From VMFP01 sp964630025 (GTDB lineage Bacteria > Patescibacteriota > Andersenbacteria > UBA10190 > CAIZMI01), in the NCBI GenBank assembly GCA_964630025.1, contig CAZVRG010000027.1, forward strand, positions 1-11,209: a stretch of DNA of 11,209 bases. Reading direction: 5' to 3'. Shown here piece by piece: positions 6,289-11,209 of the stretch. Position 1 is the first letter of the stretch; every line of letters begins with the position of its first letter. The notes below the pieces were generated by a model, which was not told the origin of the DNA, searched no databases, and saw nothing but the letters and a program-made list of their open reading frames with translations. Made by a program: the position numbers and the translations under genes.

Positions 6289-6639
6289 TTATGAACCGCG
6301 GACCTCGCGAACGATTGTTGCAAACAGCTCCGGCATGTCACGCGCGATCTGCGCGAGCATTTTCCGATTCAACGAAATCTGCTTTTCATGAAGCGCGTGC
6401 GCGAATACGCTATAGGAGATGCCGAGCGGTCGGAGTGCGGCATTGAGCTGCGCGTGCCAGAGACCACGAAACTCCGCTTTCTTTTTCCGCCGGTCGCGAT
6501 AGGCATACTGCCCTGCTTTAAACAAGGCTTGGCGCGCTTCGCGCAAGTGACTCTTGCGGTGATGGAAAAATCCTTTCGTCTGCCGAAGAATTCTCCGACG
6601 ACGCTTTACATGAATTGTCCCGCGCTTCACTCGAGGCAT
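6289..6639 (-). CDS. rplT: 50S ribosomal protein L20
   Basis: The 116-residue product is a full-length bL20, which binds 23S rRNA early in assembly of the large subunit. It opens with PRVKRGTIHVKRRRRILRQT (residues 2-21), the basic rRNA-binding N-terminal arm, followed by GFFHHRKS. The middle has YAYRDRRKKKAEFRGLW (45-61), typical of the family, then SYSVFAHAL and the C-terminal globular part. It starts 5 nt after the rpmI stop codon and is the third gene of the infC-rpmI-rplT operon. No Shine-Dalgarno sequence precedes it, so translation may be coupled to rpmI. In other bacteria L20 represses this operon; no such site was identified here. Confidence 0.98.
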   Translation of the reverse strand: MPRVKRGTIHVKRRRRILRQTKGFFHHRKSHLREARQALFKAGQYAYRDRRKKKAEFRGLWHAQLNAALRPLGISYSVFAHALHEKQISLNRKMLAQIARDMPELFATIVREVRGS

Positions 6640-6644
6640 GGCGC

Positions 6645-6845
6645 TTACAAGCCAAACGGAAACTGCCGCGCCAGTCTCTGTGCGTCGGCGTGCGTAACCG
6701 TGCGGTCACGACGACGACCGCGAATCGTTTTCTTTGAGCGGCCAACATTAAAATGGTCCTGTTTGGTATAGCGGCGCAGAAACTTTCCACGCTTTGTTTG
6801 CGTGAAGCGCTTTGCGGCCGCTTTGTGCGTCTTCTGCTTGACCAT
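6645..6845 (-). CDS. rpmI: 50S ribosomal protein L35
   Basis: The 66-residue basic protein is a normal-length bL35 of the large ribosomal subunit. VKQKTHKAAAKRFTQTKRGK (residues 2-21) matches the family's KMKTHKGAAKRF opening with an unusual Gln, and the centre RRYTKQDHF is the equivalent of the usual RR...HIL segment. It lies between infC and rplT, the conserved bacterial order, 71 nt after the infC stop. That spacer contains a copy of the AGCTGATAGC repeat. No Shine-Dalgarno sequence precedes the ATG. Confidence 0.97.
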   Translation of the reverse strand: MVKQKTHKAAAKRFTQTKRGKFLRRYTKQDHFNVGRSKKTIRGRRRDRTVTHADAQRLARQFPFGL

Positions 6846-6884
6846 GGGTTTCTACGCTACTACAGGCGGTCTTTTCTCGCAAGA

Positions 6885-6916
6885 CGTCCCTTCGTTCACT
6901 ATCAGCTATCAGCTGT
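6885..6916 (-). repeat. AGCTGATAGC-family repeat directly behind infC
   Basis: Read on the minus strand, the copy starts with ACAGCTGATAGC immediately after the infC TAA codon. Over 32 nt it agrees with the right arm of the 5375-5471 element at 26 positions. In both places the same end of the repeat faces the upstream stop codon. This copy is single rather than an inverted pair, but an extra GCTGATAG duplication at its start suggests slippage or rearrangement. Confidence 0.65.
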
Positions 6917-7468
6917 TTATTCGTCCAACGACGCAAGCGTTGCGGCGAGACCGCCGCGTGGGGAAGCGCTCACCGCTTCTTCAATGCGGGAAATGTCTTG
7001 TAGGGATTCGAGGAATGCAACAAGCGTCTTTCGTCCAACCTCGCGCAGAGCCTTTTCTCGCCCGCGGAGAGGAAGTTCCACACGCACCTTATGTCCTTCT
7101 TTCAGGAATTTTTCTGCAAGGGATTTGCGCAGCTGGCGATCATGCTCCCCCATCTTGAAGGAAATGCGCACGCCTTTTACCTCTACTTTCTTCCGCTTCT
7201 TTTTCATCTCGCGCTCCTTCTTATCTTGCTCATACTGATACTTCCCGTAGTCCAGAAGGCGGCACACCGGCGGCGCGGAGGCCGCATCAACTTCCACAAG
7301 ATCGAGTTCTGCAACGCGTGCCTGACGGAGCGCCTCGTCAATCGAGACGACGCCAACTTGTTTCCCGTTACCATCAATAAGGCGAACCTCGCGGGCTCGA
7401 ATGCGCTCGTTCACGCGATGCGCTGGCTCGGGGATGAATCTCCGGCCAAAGCGAGGACGTTCAGGAAT
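6917..7468 (-). CDS. infC: translation initiation factor IF-3 (probable AUU start)
   Basis: IF-3 binds the 30S subunit, prevents premature 50S joining and checks start-codon pairing. The N-domain contains NERIRAREVRLIDGNG and APPVCRLLDYGKYQYEQDKK, the lysine-rich linker KKKRKK follows, and the C-domain has VRISFKMGEHD and EGHKVRVELPLRGRE. I place the start at ATT 7468 (183 residues). A GTG at 7414 encodes the Val of HRVNERIRA, which aligns with the RIN motif well inside E. coli IF-3, and no ATG, GTG or TTG occurs between there and the in-frame stop just upstream of 7477. E. coli and B. subtilis infC also start with AUU. If GTG 7414 is used, the protein has 165 residues. No strong Shine-Dalgarno sequence is seen. 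It is the first gene of infC-rpmI-rplT. Confidence 0.93.
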   Translation of the reverse strand: MPERPRFGRRFIPEPAHRVNERIRAREVRLIDGNGKQVGVVSIDEALRQARVAELDLVEVDAASAPPVCRLLDYGKYQYEQDKKEREMKKKRKKVEVKGVRISFKMGEHDRQLRKSLAEKFLKEGHKVRVELPLRGREKALREVGRKTLVAFLESLQDISRIEEAVSASPRGGLAATLASLDE

Positions 7469-7470
7469 GG

Positions 7471-7482
7471 GAGTACGTACTC
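7471..7482. promoter_or_regulatory. perfect 12-nt palindrome just before the infC AUU codon
   Basis: GAGTACGTACTC reads the same on both strands and lies 2 nt upstream of the proposed AUU start, where a ribosome binding site would be. It lies inside the predicted leader. It could bind a dimeric protein on DNA or affect ribosome access, or be chance. Confidence 0.35.
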
Positions 7483-7502
7483 ACGGTTGAATTGCAGTGC
7501 GA

Positions 7503-7539
7503 AGGATATCAAGCTTTCCTGCGCAGTGTCAATGCGCAG
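7503..7539 (-). promoter_or_regulatory. promoter of the infC operon with an inverted repeat around the -35
   Basis: On the minus strand TTGACA (7527-7532), an 18-nt spacer and TATCCT (7503-7508) make a good promoter, with transcription expected to begin near 7496, about 28 nt before the AUU codon. The -35 lies in the 7-nt spacer of a perfect inverted repeat: CTGCGCA (7519-7525) and TGCGCAG (7533-7539). Such placement suggests an operator, because a bound dimer would cover the -35. Confidence 0.55.
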
Positions 7540-7557
7540 TCCGGTGTTGGTCCCTGG

Positions 7558-7674
7558 TTATAACAGCAGGAACACCCGTGTGGCGAGCGACGGAGCGAAA
7601 AATTGCACCACAAGGCTCAACAGCACGATCATCAACGCGCTCAAGAGAAGGAGAAAAAATAAGCGACGATTCAT
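7558..7674 (-). CDS. 38-residue single-span membrane protein, overlapping the prsW-like stop codon
   Basis: The ATG overlaps the TGA of the upstream protease gene as ATGA, the usual arrangement for translational coupling. The product starts MNRRLFFLLLLSALMIVLLS, that is, two arginines followed by one long hydrophobic helix (about 5-26), then a short tail with no motif. This gives an inside-positive single-span topology. I do not recognise it. The reading frame continues open upstream through the protease gene, so its length alone proves nothing. The support is the exact ATGA overlap, the membrane-type composition and the TAA ending 19 nt before the infC operon promoter. It could modulate the neighbouring membrane protease; that is speculation. 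Confidence 0.45.
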   Translation of the reverse strand: MNRRLFFLLLLSALMIVLLSLVVQFFAPSLATRVFLLL

Positions 7675-8717
7675 GAAAAGGAAGGGGTTGGCGATGGGTG
7701 AGCGGGAGAGCGCGGCGGAGATTCCGGCGACTGCCCGGGTTGTTGAGACAGTGTAACACCACACGACGGACATTGCAGCCGGAATTTGCCGAATCGTTGC
7801 AGGAGAGAACGTGATGCGGGCACTTCCGGAAGCGGCTGCAAACATACCGGACACCACGGCATCACCGGCAGCACATCCACAGACGGACGACGCCAGCGCG
7901 GGAATACCCATGGCCGGCCGCGAATCGGCGCCCGCAGGATGCGGCCGTGCAGCCGAAACCGCTCATGCAATTGCGGCATGCGGTAGAGAAACCACAGGTA
8001 CGCAATCGGCACCAGGAGAAACAGAACGGTATACGCCGACAGGCGAATGCTCAACAGAAAATCAAACAGGCCGTGAATCACCCAGGGGATCCAAAATGCG
8101 CGCCGCAGGTGGACAGACCGACCGACAGGATGCGCCACTGCACGCGCGAGCTCATACCCCATGATGCCGCCAAAGGTAATGTGCCCGAACGTGGAAATAA
8201 GAAAGCGGAGAAAAAAAACGACCGCCAGCGTGCCGAATTCAAACCCTTGGAACAGCCGGAGAAAGTAGAGTGCGTTTTCAATGAAGGCAAAACCGAGACC
8301 CGCCGCCATGCCCACCTGTAATCCATCGACAATCTGATCAATCTCCGCCGTGCGCCAAAAGAGAAAACGCAGCAGCACATACCGCACACCTTCTTCGACG
8401 AGCGCAACAACGCCAAAGGCAATCACAAATGCGATGCCAAGCTCCGTGAGGTGCTCAAGGGTAAAGAACTCCGTAAAAAATGCGCTCGCCGCCACCGGAG
8501 AAACTTCTCGCGAGGCGATATAAATGCCTCGCTCAAGGAGAATCGCGGGAAGAACCGCCAGCATGCCCGAGGCGAAAAAGCGAAAGATCACTCGTCCGGG
8601 GACACTTGGCTCCCCTTCCTTGAGGTAGTACACCCAAAAGAGGATGACGACAGGAAGCAGCGACAACAGACCCGCAAGAACCGAGAGCGCAACAATATCA
8701 GAATTCGTGATATCCAT
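7671..8717 (-). CDS. PrsW-family intramembrane protease with C-terminal zinc ribbon
   Basis: A 348-residue polytopic membrane protein with about seven to eight hydrophobic segments between residues 8 and 246. It carries the PrsW/CAAX-protease-like motifs: EEGVRYVLLR with Glu108-Glu109, GLGFAFIENALYF with Glu147-Asn148, TFGHITFGGI with His179 and PWVIHGLFDF with His215. B. subtilis PrsW cleaves an anti-sigma factor, but many relatives have unknown substrates and none is encoded here. After the membrane part a basic loop leads to a cytoplasmic or external zinc ribbon (Cys289, Cys292, Cys316, Cys319), then a Pro/Ser tail. The ATG lies 8 nt downstream of a TATACT -10, so the mRNA may be leaderless. 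Its stop overlaps the start of a 38-residue membrane ORF. Confidence 0.88.
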   Translation of the reverse strand: MDITNSDIVALSVLAGLLSLLPVVILFWVYYLKEGEPSVPGRVIFRFFASGMLAVLPAILLERGIYIASREVSPVAASAFFTEFFTLEHLTELGIAFVIAFGVVALVEEGVRYVLLRFLFWRTAEIDQIVDGLQVGMAAGLGFAFIENALYFLRLFQGFEFGTLAVVFFLRFLISTFGHITFGGIMGYELARAVAHPVGRSVHLRRAFWIPWVIHGLFDFLLSIRLSAYTVLFLLVPIAYLWFLYRMPQLHERFRLHGRILRAPIRGRPWVFPRWRRPSVDVLPVMPWCPVCLQPLPEVPASRSLLQRFGKFRLQCPSCGVTLSQQPGQSPESPPRSPAHPSPTPSFS

Positions 8718-8720
8718 TCA

Positions 8721-8749
8721 TTGACAGTATAAAGAAAACTCCGTATCTT
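8721..8749 (+). promoter_or_regulatory. promoter of the MIP18-family gene, overlapping the divergent prsW promoter
   Basis: TTGACA (8721-8726), a 17-nt spacer and TATCTT (8744-8749) form a strong plus-strand promoter, predicting a start near 8756. On the opposite strand TATACT (8726-8731) overlaps this -35 and is placed as the -10 for the protease gene, with its start at or next to the ATG 8717. Confidence 0.6.
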
Positions 8750-8785
8750 TGCAGCGCTCTTCATTTCTTATCGCAAGAACTCGCC

Positions 8786-9109
8786 ATGGCAGACCTTCCC
8801 ACAAAAGAACAGGTGCTTGACGCACTCCGTCCGATCAATGATCCGGAGCTGGGGTATTCCGTGGTTGATCTTGGCCTTGTGTACGACGTGCGCGTATCGG
8901 ATGACGGCGCGTGCGAAGTGCTCTACACGCTGACGTCTCCCGGATGCCCATTCGCCGAGGAGTTAGAGCACGCGCTCAAGTCCGGCACATCCGGCATACC
9001 AGGCGTATCAAGCGTCACACTGACGCTCACGTTCGAACCACCGTGGGGACCGGAAAAGATTGCCGATCCGCTCCGTCGCGAGCTCCGGATGATGGGGCTA
9101 GCGGTATAA
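8786..9109 (+). CDS. MIP18/DUF59-family iron-sulfur cluster assembly factor (SufT-like)
   Basis: The 107-residue protein is a single MIP18-type (DUF59/PaaD-like) domain. Members such as SufT and CIA2 help mature iron-sulfur proteins in the cytoplasm. The N-terminal NDPELGYSVVDLGLVYDV (residues 18-35) is the family signature. TSPGCPFAEEL (50-60) contains the conserved Cys54, and FEPPWGPEKI closes the fold. Length is typical. No other suf or isc gene is in the window, so it is a lone gene here, with its own promoter and a leader of about 30 nt that lacks a Shine-Dalgarno sequence. It is followed by two hairpins. The domain is certain; whether the target is general Fe-S assembly or one particular enzyme is not. 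Confidence 0.93.
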   Translation: MADLPTKEQVLDALRPINDPELGYSVVDLGLVYDVRVSDDGACEVLYTLTSPGCPFAEELEHALKSGTSGIPGVSSVTLTLTFEPPWGPEKIADPLRRELRMMGLAV

Positions 9110-9119
9110 TTATTCGGGT

Positions 9120-9138
9120 GGGAACCGCTTCGGTTCCC
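9120..9138 (+). terminator. hairpin after the MIP18 gene, terminator-like without T tract
   Basis: GGGAACCG (9120-9127) pairs perfectly with CGGTTCCC (9131-9138) around a 3-nt loop, 10 nt after the stop codon. It is followed by C residues rather than T, so it is not a canonical intrinsic terminator, but it may define the mRNA 3' end. Confidence 0.4.
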
Positions 9139-9172
9139 CCTCCGAGACTCCCCCTTCCCGCTAAAGGTGCTC

Positions 9173-9241
9173 ACGAGTTACGGGACCCACGAGACCCGTA
9201 ACTCGTTCGCTGGAATACCGAGTTATTTTTTGGTGTAACTC
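9173..9241 (+). other. 12-bp hairpin and competing GAGTTA/TAACTC pairings before tRNA-Arg
   Basis: ACGAGTTACGGG (9173-9184) pairs perfectly with CCCGTAACTCGT (9195-9206) over a 10-nt loop. A second GAGTTA (9220-9225), followed by six T, can pair with TAACTC at 9236-9241, or with the TAACTC inside the first hairpin. This allows mutually exclusive folds. The T tract lies about 20 nt from the strong stem, so this is not a standard terminator. Confidence 0.45.
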
Positions 9242-9242
9242 T

Positions 9243-9317
9243 GCTCTCGTAGCTCAACGGATAGAGCGCAGGCCTCCGAAGCCTGAAATGCAGGTTCGAT
9301 TCCTGCCGAGGGCACCA
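9243..9317 (+). tRNA. tRNA-Arg, anticodon CCG
   Basis: A complete cloverleaf: acceptor stem GCTCTCG with CGAGGGC (one G-U pair), D stem GCTC/GAGC with a loop containing GG, anticodon stem CAGGC/GCCTG around CTCCGAA (anticodon CCG, reading CGG), a 4-nt variable loop, T stem GCAGG/CCTGC around TTCGATT, discriminator A and an encoded CCA end. It is predicted by hand folding. The terminator of the opposing purH gene starts only a few bases after its CCA. Confidence 0.97.
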
Positions 9318-9322
9318 CAAAT

Positions 9323-9362
9323 AAAAATCCCGCAAGACTCACGAAATGTGAATCATGCGGGA
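9323..9362 (-). terminator. intrinsic terminator of purH
   Basis: On the minus strand TCCCGCA (9356-9362) pairs with TGCGGGA (complement of 9328-9334), and after small mismatches the stem continues through TCAC/GTGA to a 5-nt loop. It is followed by five T residues (9323-9327), interrupted by A, then three more. It lies 6 nt after the purH stop codon and directly abuts the tRNA-Arg gene on the other strand. Confidence 0.85.
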
Positions 9363-9368
9363 AAGAGG

Positions 9369-10955
9369 TTAGTGTCCGAAAAAGCCGCGCCCGTGCGCAT
9401 CTGGAATCATCCAGAGCGTGACGTTACGCTCGTGGCACAGTTCGAGGACTTTCTGATCATTCACAGAACCGCTTGAGGTTAGGATTGCCGCGATGCCGGC
9501 GTCTGCCAGCGTCGCGGGTCCGTCCGTGAACGGAAAGAAGCTGTCGCTGTAGGCAACGGCTCCTGTTGTGTCGTGCCCCGATCGCTGCGCACGACGTATC
9601 GCAAGCTCGCATCCGCGCACGCGATCTTGTTGACCCACACCGTTGCCGATGAGGGAGCCATGCTTCACGAGCGTGATCGTGTTGCTATTGCTCGTGGAAC
9701 CCACGGCCCACGCCACCATCATGTCCACATCCTCGCTTTCTTTTAGCGGACGCGAGGGACGGAGCTGGGGATCTGTCAGATCAAGAACGAAGGTGTAGTT
9801 CGGCTGACGAAGGAATCCGCCGCGGATAGGCATCAGCATCGGCTCGGTGTTGAGACTCTTCGCCGAGATTTCGCCAAGCGCGGGATTCTGATACAAACGG
9901 CACCGATTGTTCTTACGCTGCAGAACAGTCACTGCGTCTGCATCGAACGATGGTGCTGCCACGCCGTCCAATACACGCTTCCCTCCCGCAGTGAGCACCG
10001 TTTCTGCGAGCGAAGCCGTGATCGGGAAATTCGTCATGACGATGCCGCCGAACAGGGCAAGCGGATCGCCCACCGCCATGCGATGGATCGTGTCGGACGG
10101 ATCCGTGCCTACCGCCGCGCCACAGGGGTTGCCATGTTTGCACCCGACAGCGATCAAGGGAACCGCGTTGCGATTCTTCTCGAATACTGCCGCGATGTGC
10201 GTGGTGGTCTGGAGCAACCGATCCACGTCGCGCCAGTTGATGTAGCTTGGGTCGCTGCCGATGACGAGCTGGAAGCGCTCGAGCGCAAGCGGATCGGATG
10301 TCTCCGTGCTGAAGAGCGCCGCTGGTGATTGCCAACGGTTTTCGCCATAGCAGCAGTCGCGCACCTTGCGACCGAGGACGCCGTCGTAGGTGCTTTGACC
10401 GCGATAACGTGCCGATTCGAGACAGTACCCGCTCACGATATACTCCGCCTTGGCGGCAAGAGCGTTGATGAACACATCACGGTCGGGCTGTCCCTCCTGC
10501 AGCCACGAGAGAACGCGCGGGCGATCAGCCGGATCGCAGATGACGATGCGGTTTCCCTTCGCTGCGGAACGCAGCATCGTTGGGCCCCCGATATCGGTCA
10601 TCTCAATCACAGAGGCAAGCGTCGCGTTGGGAGCGGCGATGGCCGCACGCAGGGGATAGAGATCGACGCATACCAGTTCCACGTACGGCAGCGCGAGTGC
10701 CGCCATTTCAGCCTCGTCTTCGGGTATGCGAGCGAGAAGGCCCGCATGGACTTCGCGGGAGAGCGTCACCACGCGGTGGCCGAGAATAGCACCGCCACCG
10801 ACGAGTTCCGCCACGTCGCGTACGGATACTCCGGCTTCACGCACCGTGCGCGCCGTGCCGCCCGAAGCGAACATATTCCAGCCGAGAGCAGACAGTTCTC
10901 GAGCGAACCCGACGATACCGTCTTTGTGATACACCGAGAGCAACGCGGCAGGCAT
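9369..10955 (-). CDS. purH: bifunctional AICAR transformylase / IMP cyclohydrolase
   Basis: PurH carries out the last two steps of IMP synthesis: formylation of AICAR with 10-formyl-tetrahydrofolate, then ring closure. The 528-residue length equals E. coli PurH. The N-terminal cyclohydrolase domain (1 to about 195) has LLSVYHKDGIVGFA, FASGGTART, DLYP (Tyr100), MTDIGGPTMLRSAAKG (Asp121, Lys133). The transformylase domain has KHGNPCGAAVG (Lys273, His274), ALFGGIV, STSNSNTI (Asn423), GNGVGQQDRV and SDSFFPFTDG, and ends RGFFGH. The usual R-V-K-T-L-H-P motif reads RVVTLSR at 61-67, so a conserved Lys and His-Pro are replaced. I chose ATG 10955, where the family homology begins and an AAAGGGG site stands 8 nt upstream; the frame's 49-codon upstream extension crosses the leader and a terminator. 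No other pur gene is recognised nearby. Confidence 0.96.
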   Translation of the reverse strand: MPAALLSVYHKDGIVGFARELSALGWNMFASGGTARTVREAGVSVRDVAELVGGGAILGHRVVTLSREVHAGLLARIPEDEAEMAALALPYVELVCVDLYPLRAAIAAPNATLASVIEMTDIGGPTMLRSAAKGNRIVICDPADRPRVLSWLQEGQPDRDVFINALAAKAEYIVSGYCLESARYRGQSTYDGVLGRKVRDCCYGENRWQSPAALFSTETSDPLALERFQLVIGSDPSYINWRDVDRLLQTTTHIAAVFEKNRNAVPLIAVGCKHGNPCGAAVGTDPSDTIHRMAVGDPLALFGGIVMTNFPITASLAETVLTAGGKRVLDGVAAPSFDADAVTVLQRKNNRCRLYQNPALGEISAKSLNTEPMLMPIRGGFLRQPNYTFVLDLTDPQLRPSRPLKESEDVDMMVAWAVGSTSNSNTITLVKHGSLIGNGVGQQDRVRGCELAIRRAQRSGHDTTGAVAYSDSFFPFTDGPATLADAGIAAILTSSGSVNDQKVLELCHERNVTLWMIPDAHGRGFFGH

Positions 10956-11046
10956 TGCGACGCCCCTTTCGTATGAAGAGCAGTTTGTGAAATAACAGAG
11001 CACGCGCTGGGAAACCCAGCACCCCACCATAGCACACCTCCGCGAC
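10956..11046 (-). promoter_or_regulatory. purH leader with extended -10 and hairpin
   Basis: On the minus strand TGCTATGGT (extended -10, about 11027-11035) follows the upstream gene's terminator, with no clear -35. The leader then contains the hairpin GCTGGG/CCCAGC with a 3-nt loop (11006-11020) and an AAAGGGG ribosome binding site before ATG 10955. It does not match a purine, folate or PRPP riboswitch that I can recognise. Confidence 0.4.
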
Positions 11047-11079
11047 AAGAAAAGAGGGTGCTCCGTCATGGAACACCCT
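11047..11079 (-). terminator. intrinsic terminator of the gene at the right edge
   Basis: On the minus strand AGGGTG (complement of 11074-11079) pairs with CACCCT (complement of 11055-11060); one mismatch, three more pairs and a 5-nt loop complete the stem. A T-rich tail CTTTTCTT (11047-11054) follows. It lies 12 nt after the stop codon of the gene at the right edge. Confidence 0.75.
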
Positions 11080-11091
11080 ATAACATCGTGA

Positions 11092-11209
11092 TTACGCCAC
11101 ACCGAGTTTCGCCTTCTGAAACTCCGCGAGTGTCAGACCGGTGAGACGTTGAAGCACCGTCTCATACCGCCGACGTGTGTAGTGCAGCACATCGTACGGC
11201 ACCTGCAGC
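11092..11209 (-). CDS. C-terminal fragment of an unidentified protein (cut by window edge)
   Basis: The minus-strand frame entering from the right edge ends in TAA at 11092-11094, followed by an intrinsic terminator, so this is the true 3' end of a gene. The 38 visible residues include VPYDVLHYTRRRYETVLQRL, then TGLTLAEFQKAKLGVA. They are helical, basic and soluble. I cannot assign a family from so little. It is upstream of purH in the same direction but is separated from it by the terminator and a purH promoter, so co-transcription is not implied. Confidence 0.65.
   Translation of the reverse strand, partial: LQVPYDVLHYTRRRYETVLQRLTGLTLAEFQKAKLGVA

Noticed and set aside
9114..9132. T-box-like sequence GGGTGGGAACCGC
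   Set aside because: It has one extra base compared with the T-box consensus, no specifier stem or antiterminator, and no synthetase or amino-acid gene follows. It is better explained by the GGGAACCG hairpin.
9318..9364. Hairpin after tRNA-Arg as the tRNA terminator
   Set aside because: The T tract follows the stem only on the minus strand, so it belongs to purH; on the plus strand the stem is followed by A and G residues.
10956..11102. 49-codon N-terminal extension of purH
   Set aside because: It crosses the leader hairpin, the promoter and the terminator of the preceding gene; PurH homology begins at ATG 10955, which has its own ribosome binding site.

Overview
The window looks like a compact bacterial chromosome segment of moderately high GC. 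It holds fourteen protein genes that I accept, counting one cut by the right edge, plus one tRNA gene. Nearly everything lies on the minus strand. The dispersed hairpin repeats, short spacers, many starts without a Shine-Dalgarno sequence and lone housekeeping genes resemble Candidate Phyla Radiation (Patescibacteria) genomes, perhaps a Peregrinibacteria/Peribacteria-like lineage. That placement is inference from style and memory, not a database result. I see no phage, transposase, CRISPR array or plasmid gene.

Left part (1-2662): a cyclophilin-type prolyl isomerase on the plus strand converges on a membrane-anchored CARDB-like beta-sandwich protein on the minus strand. Upstream of the latter are an inverted repeat at its putative promoter, a 97-nt hairpin-rich repeat, and a clean intrinsic terminator. 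That terminator ends an unrecognised 71-residue protein gene which has the textbook expression signals. A 339-base stretch without an accepted gene follows, with a plus-strand promoter-like sequence in front of a foldable segment.

Middle (2663-8717, all minus): DNA polymerase IV, a small four-helix membrane protein, an HtrA/Deg-type serine protease without membrane anchor, a CopC-plus-cupredoxin copper protein, the translation operon infC-rpmI-rplT, a 38-residue membrane ORF and a PrsW-type membrane protease. The copper protein gene begins 11 nt after rplT, so it appears to be the last gene of the IF3-L35-L20 operon. infC seems to use an AUU start, and its promoter carries a perfect inverted repeat around the -35 hexamer. 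A second repeat family sits immediately behind the stop codons of infC and the copper protein gene.

Right part (8718-11209): a plus-strand MIP18/DUF59 iron-sulfur assembly factor shares a divergent promoter region with prsW. It is followed by hairpins and a tRNA-Arg(CCG) gene. Converging on these is purH (the last two steps of IMP synthesis), which ends in an intrinsic terminator abutting the tRNA. At the right edge is the C-terminal end of an unidentified gene with its own terminator.

The content combines envelope protein quality control (HtrA, PrsW, cyclophilin, copper protein) with core translation, Fe-S maturation, purine synthesis and translesion DNA synthesis. No single new multi-gene system is evident. 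The more unusual signals are regulatory and architectural.
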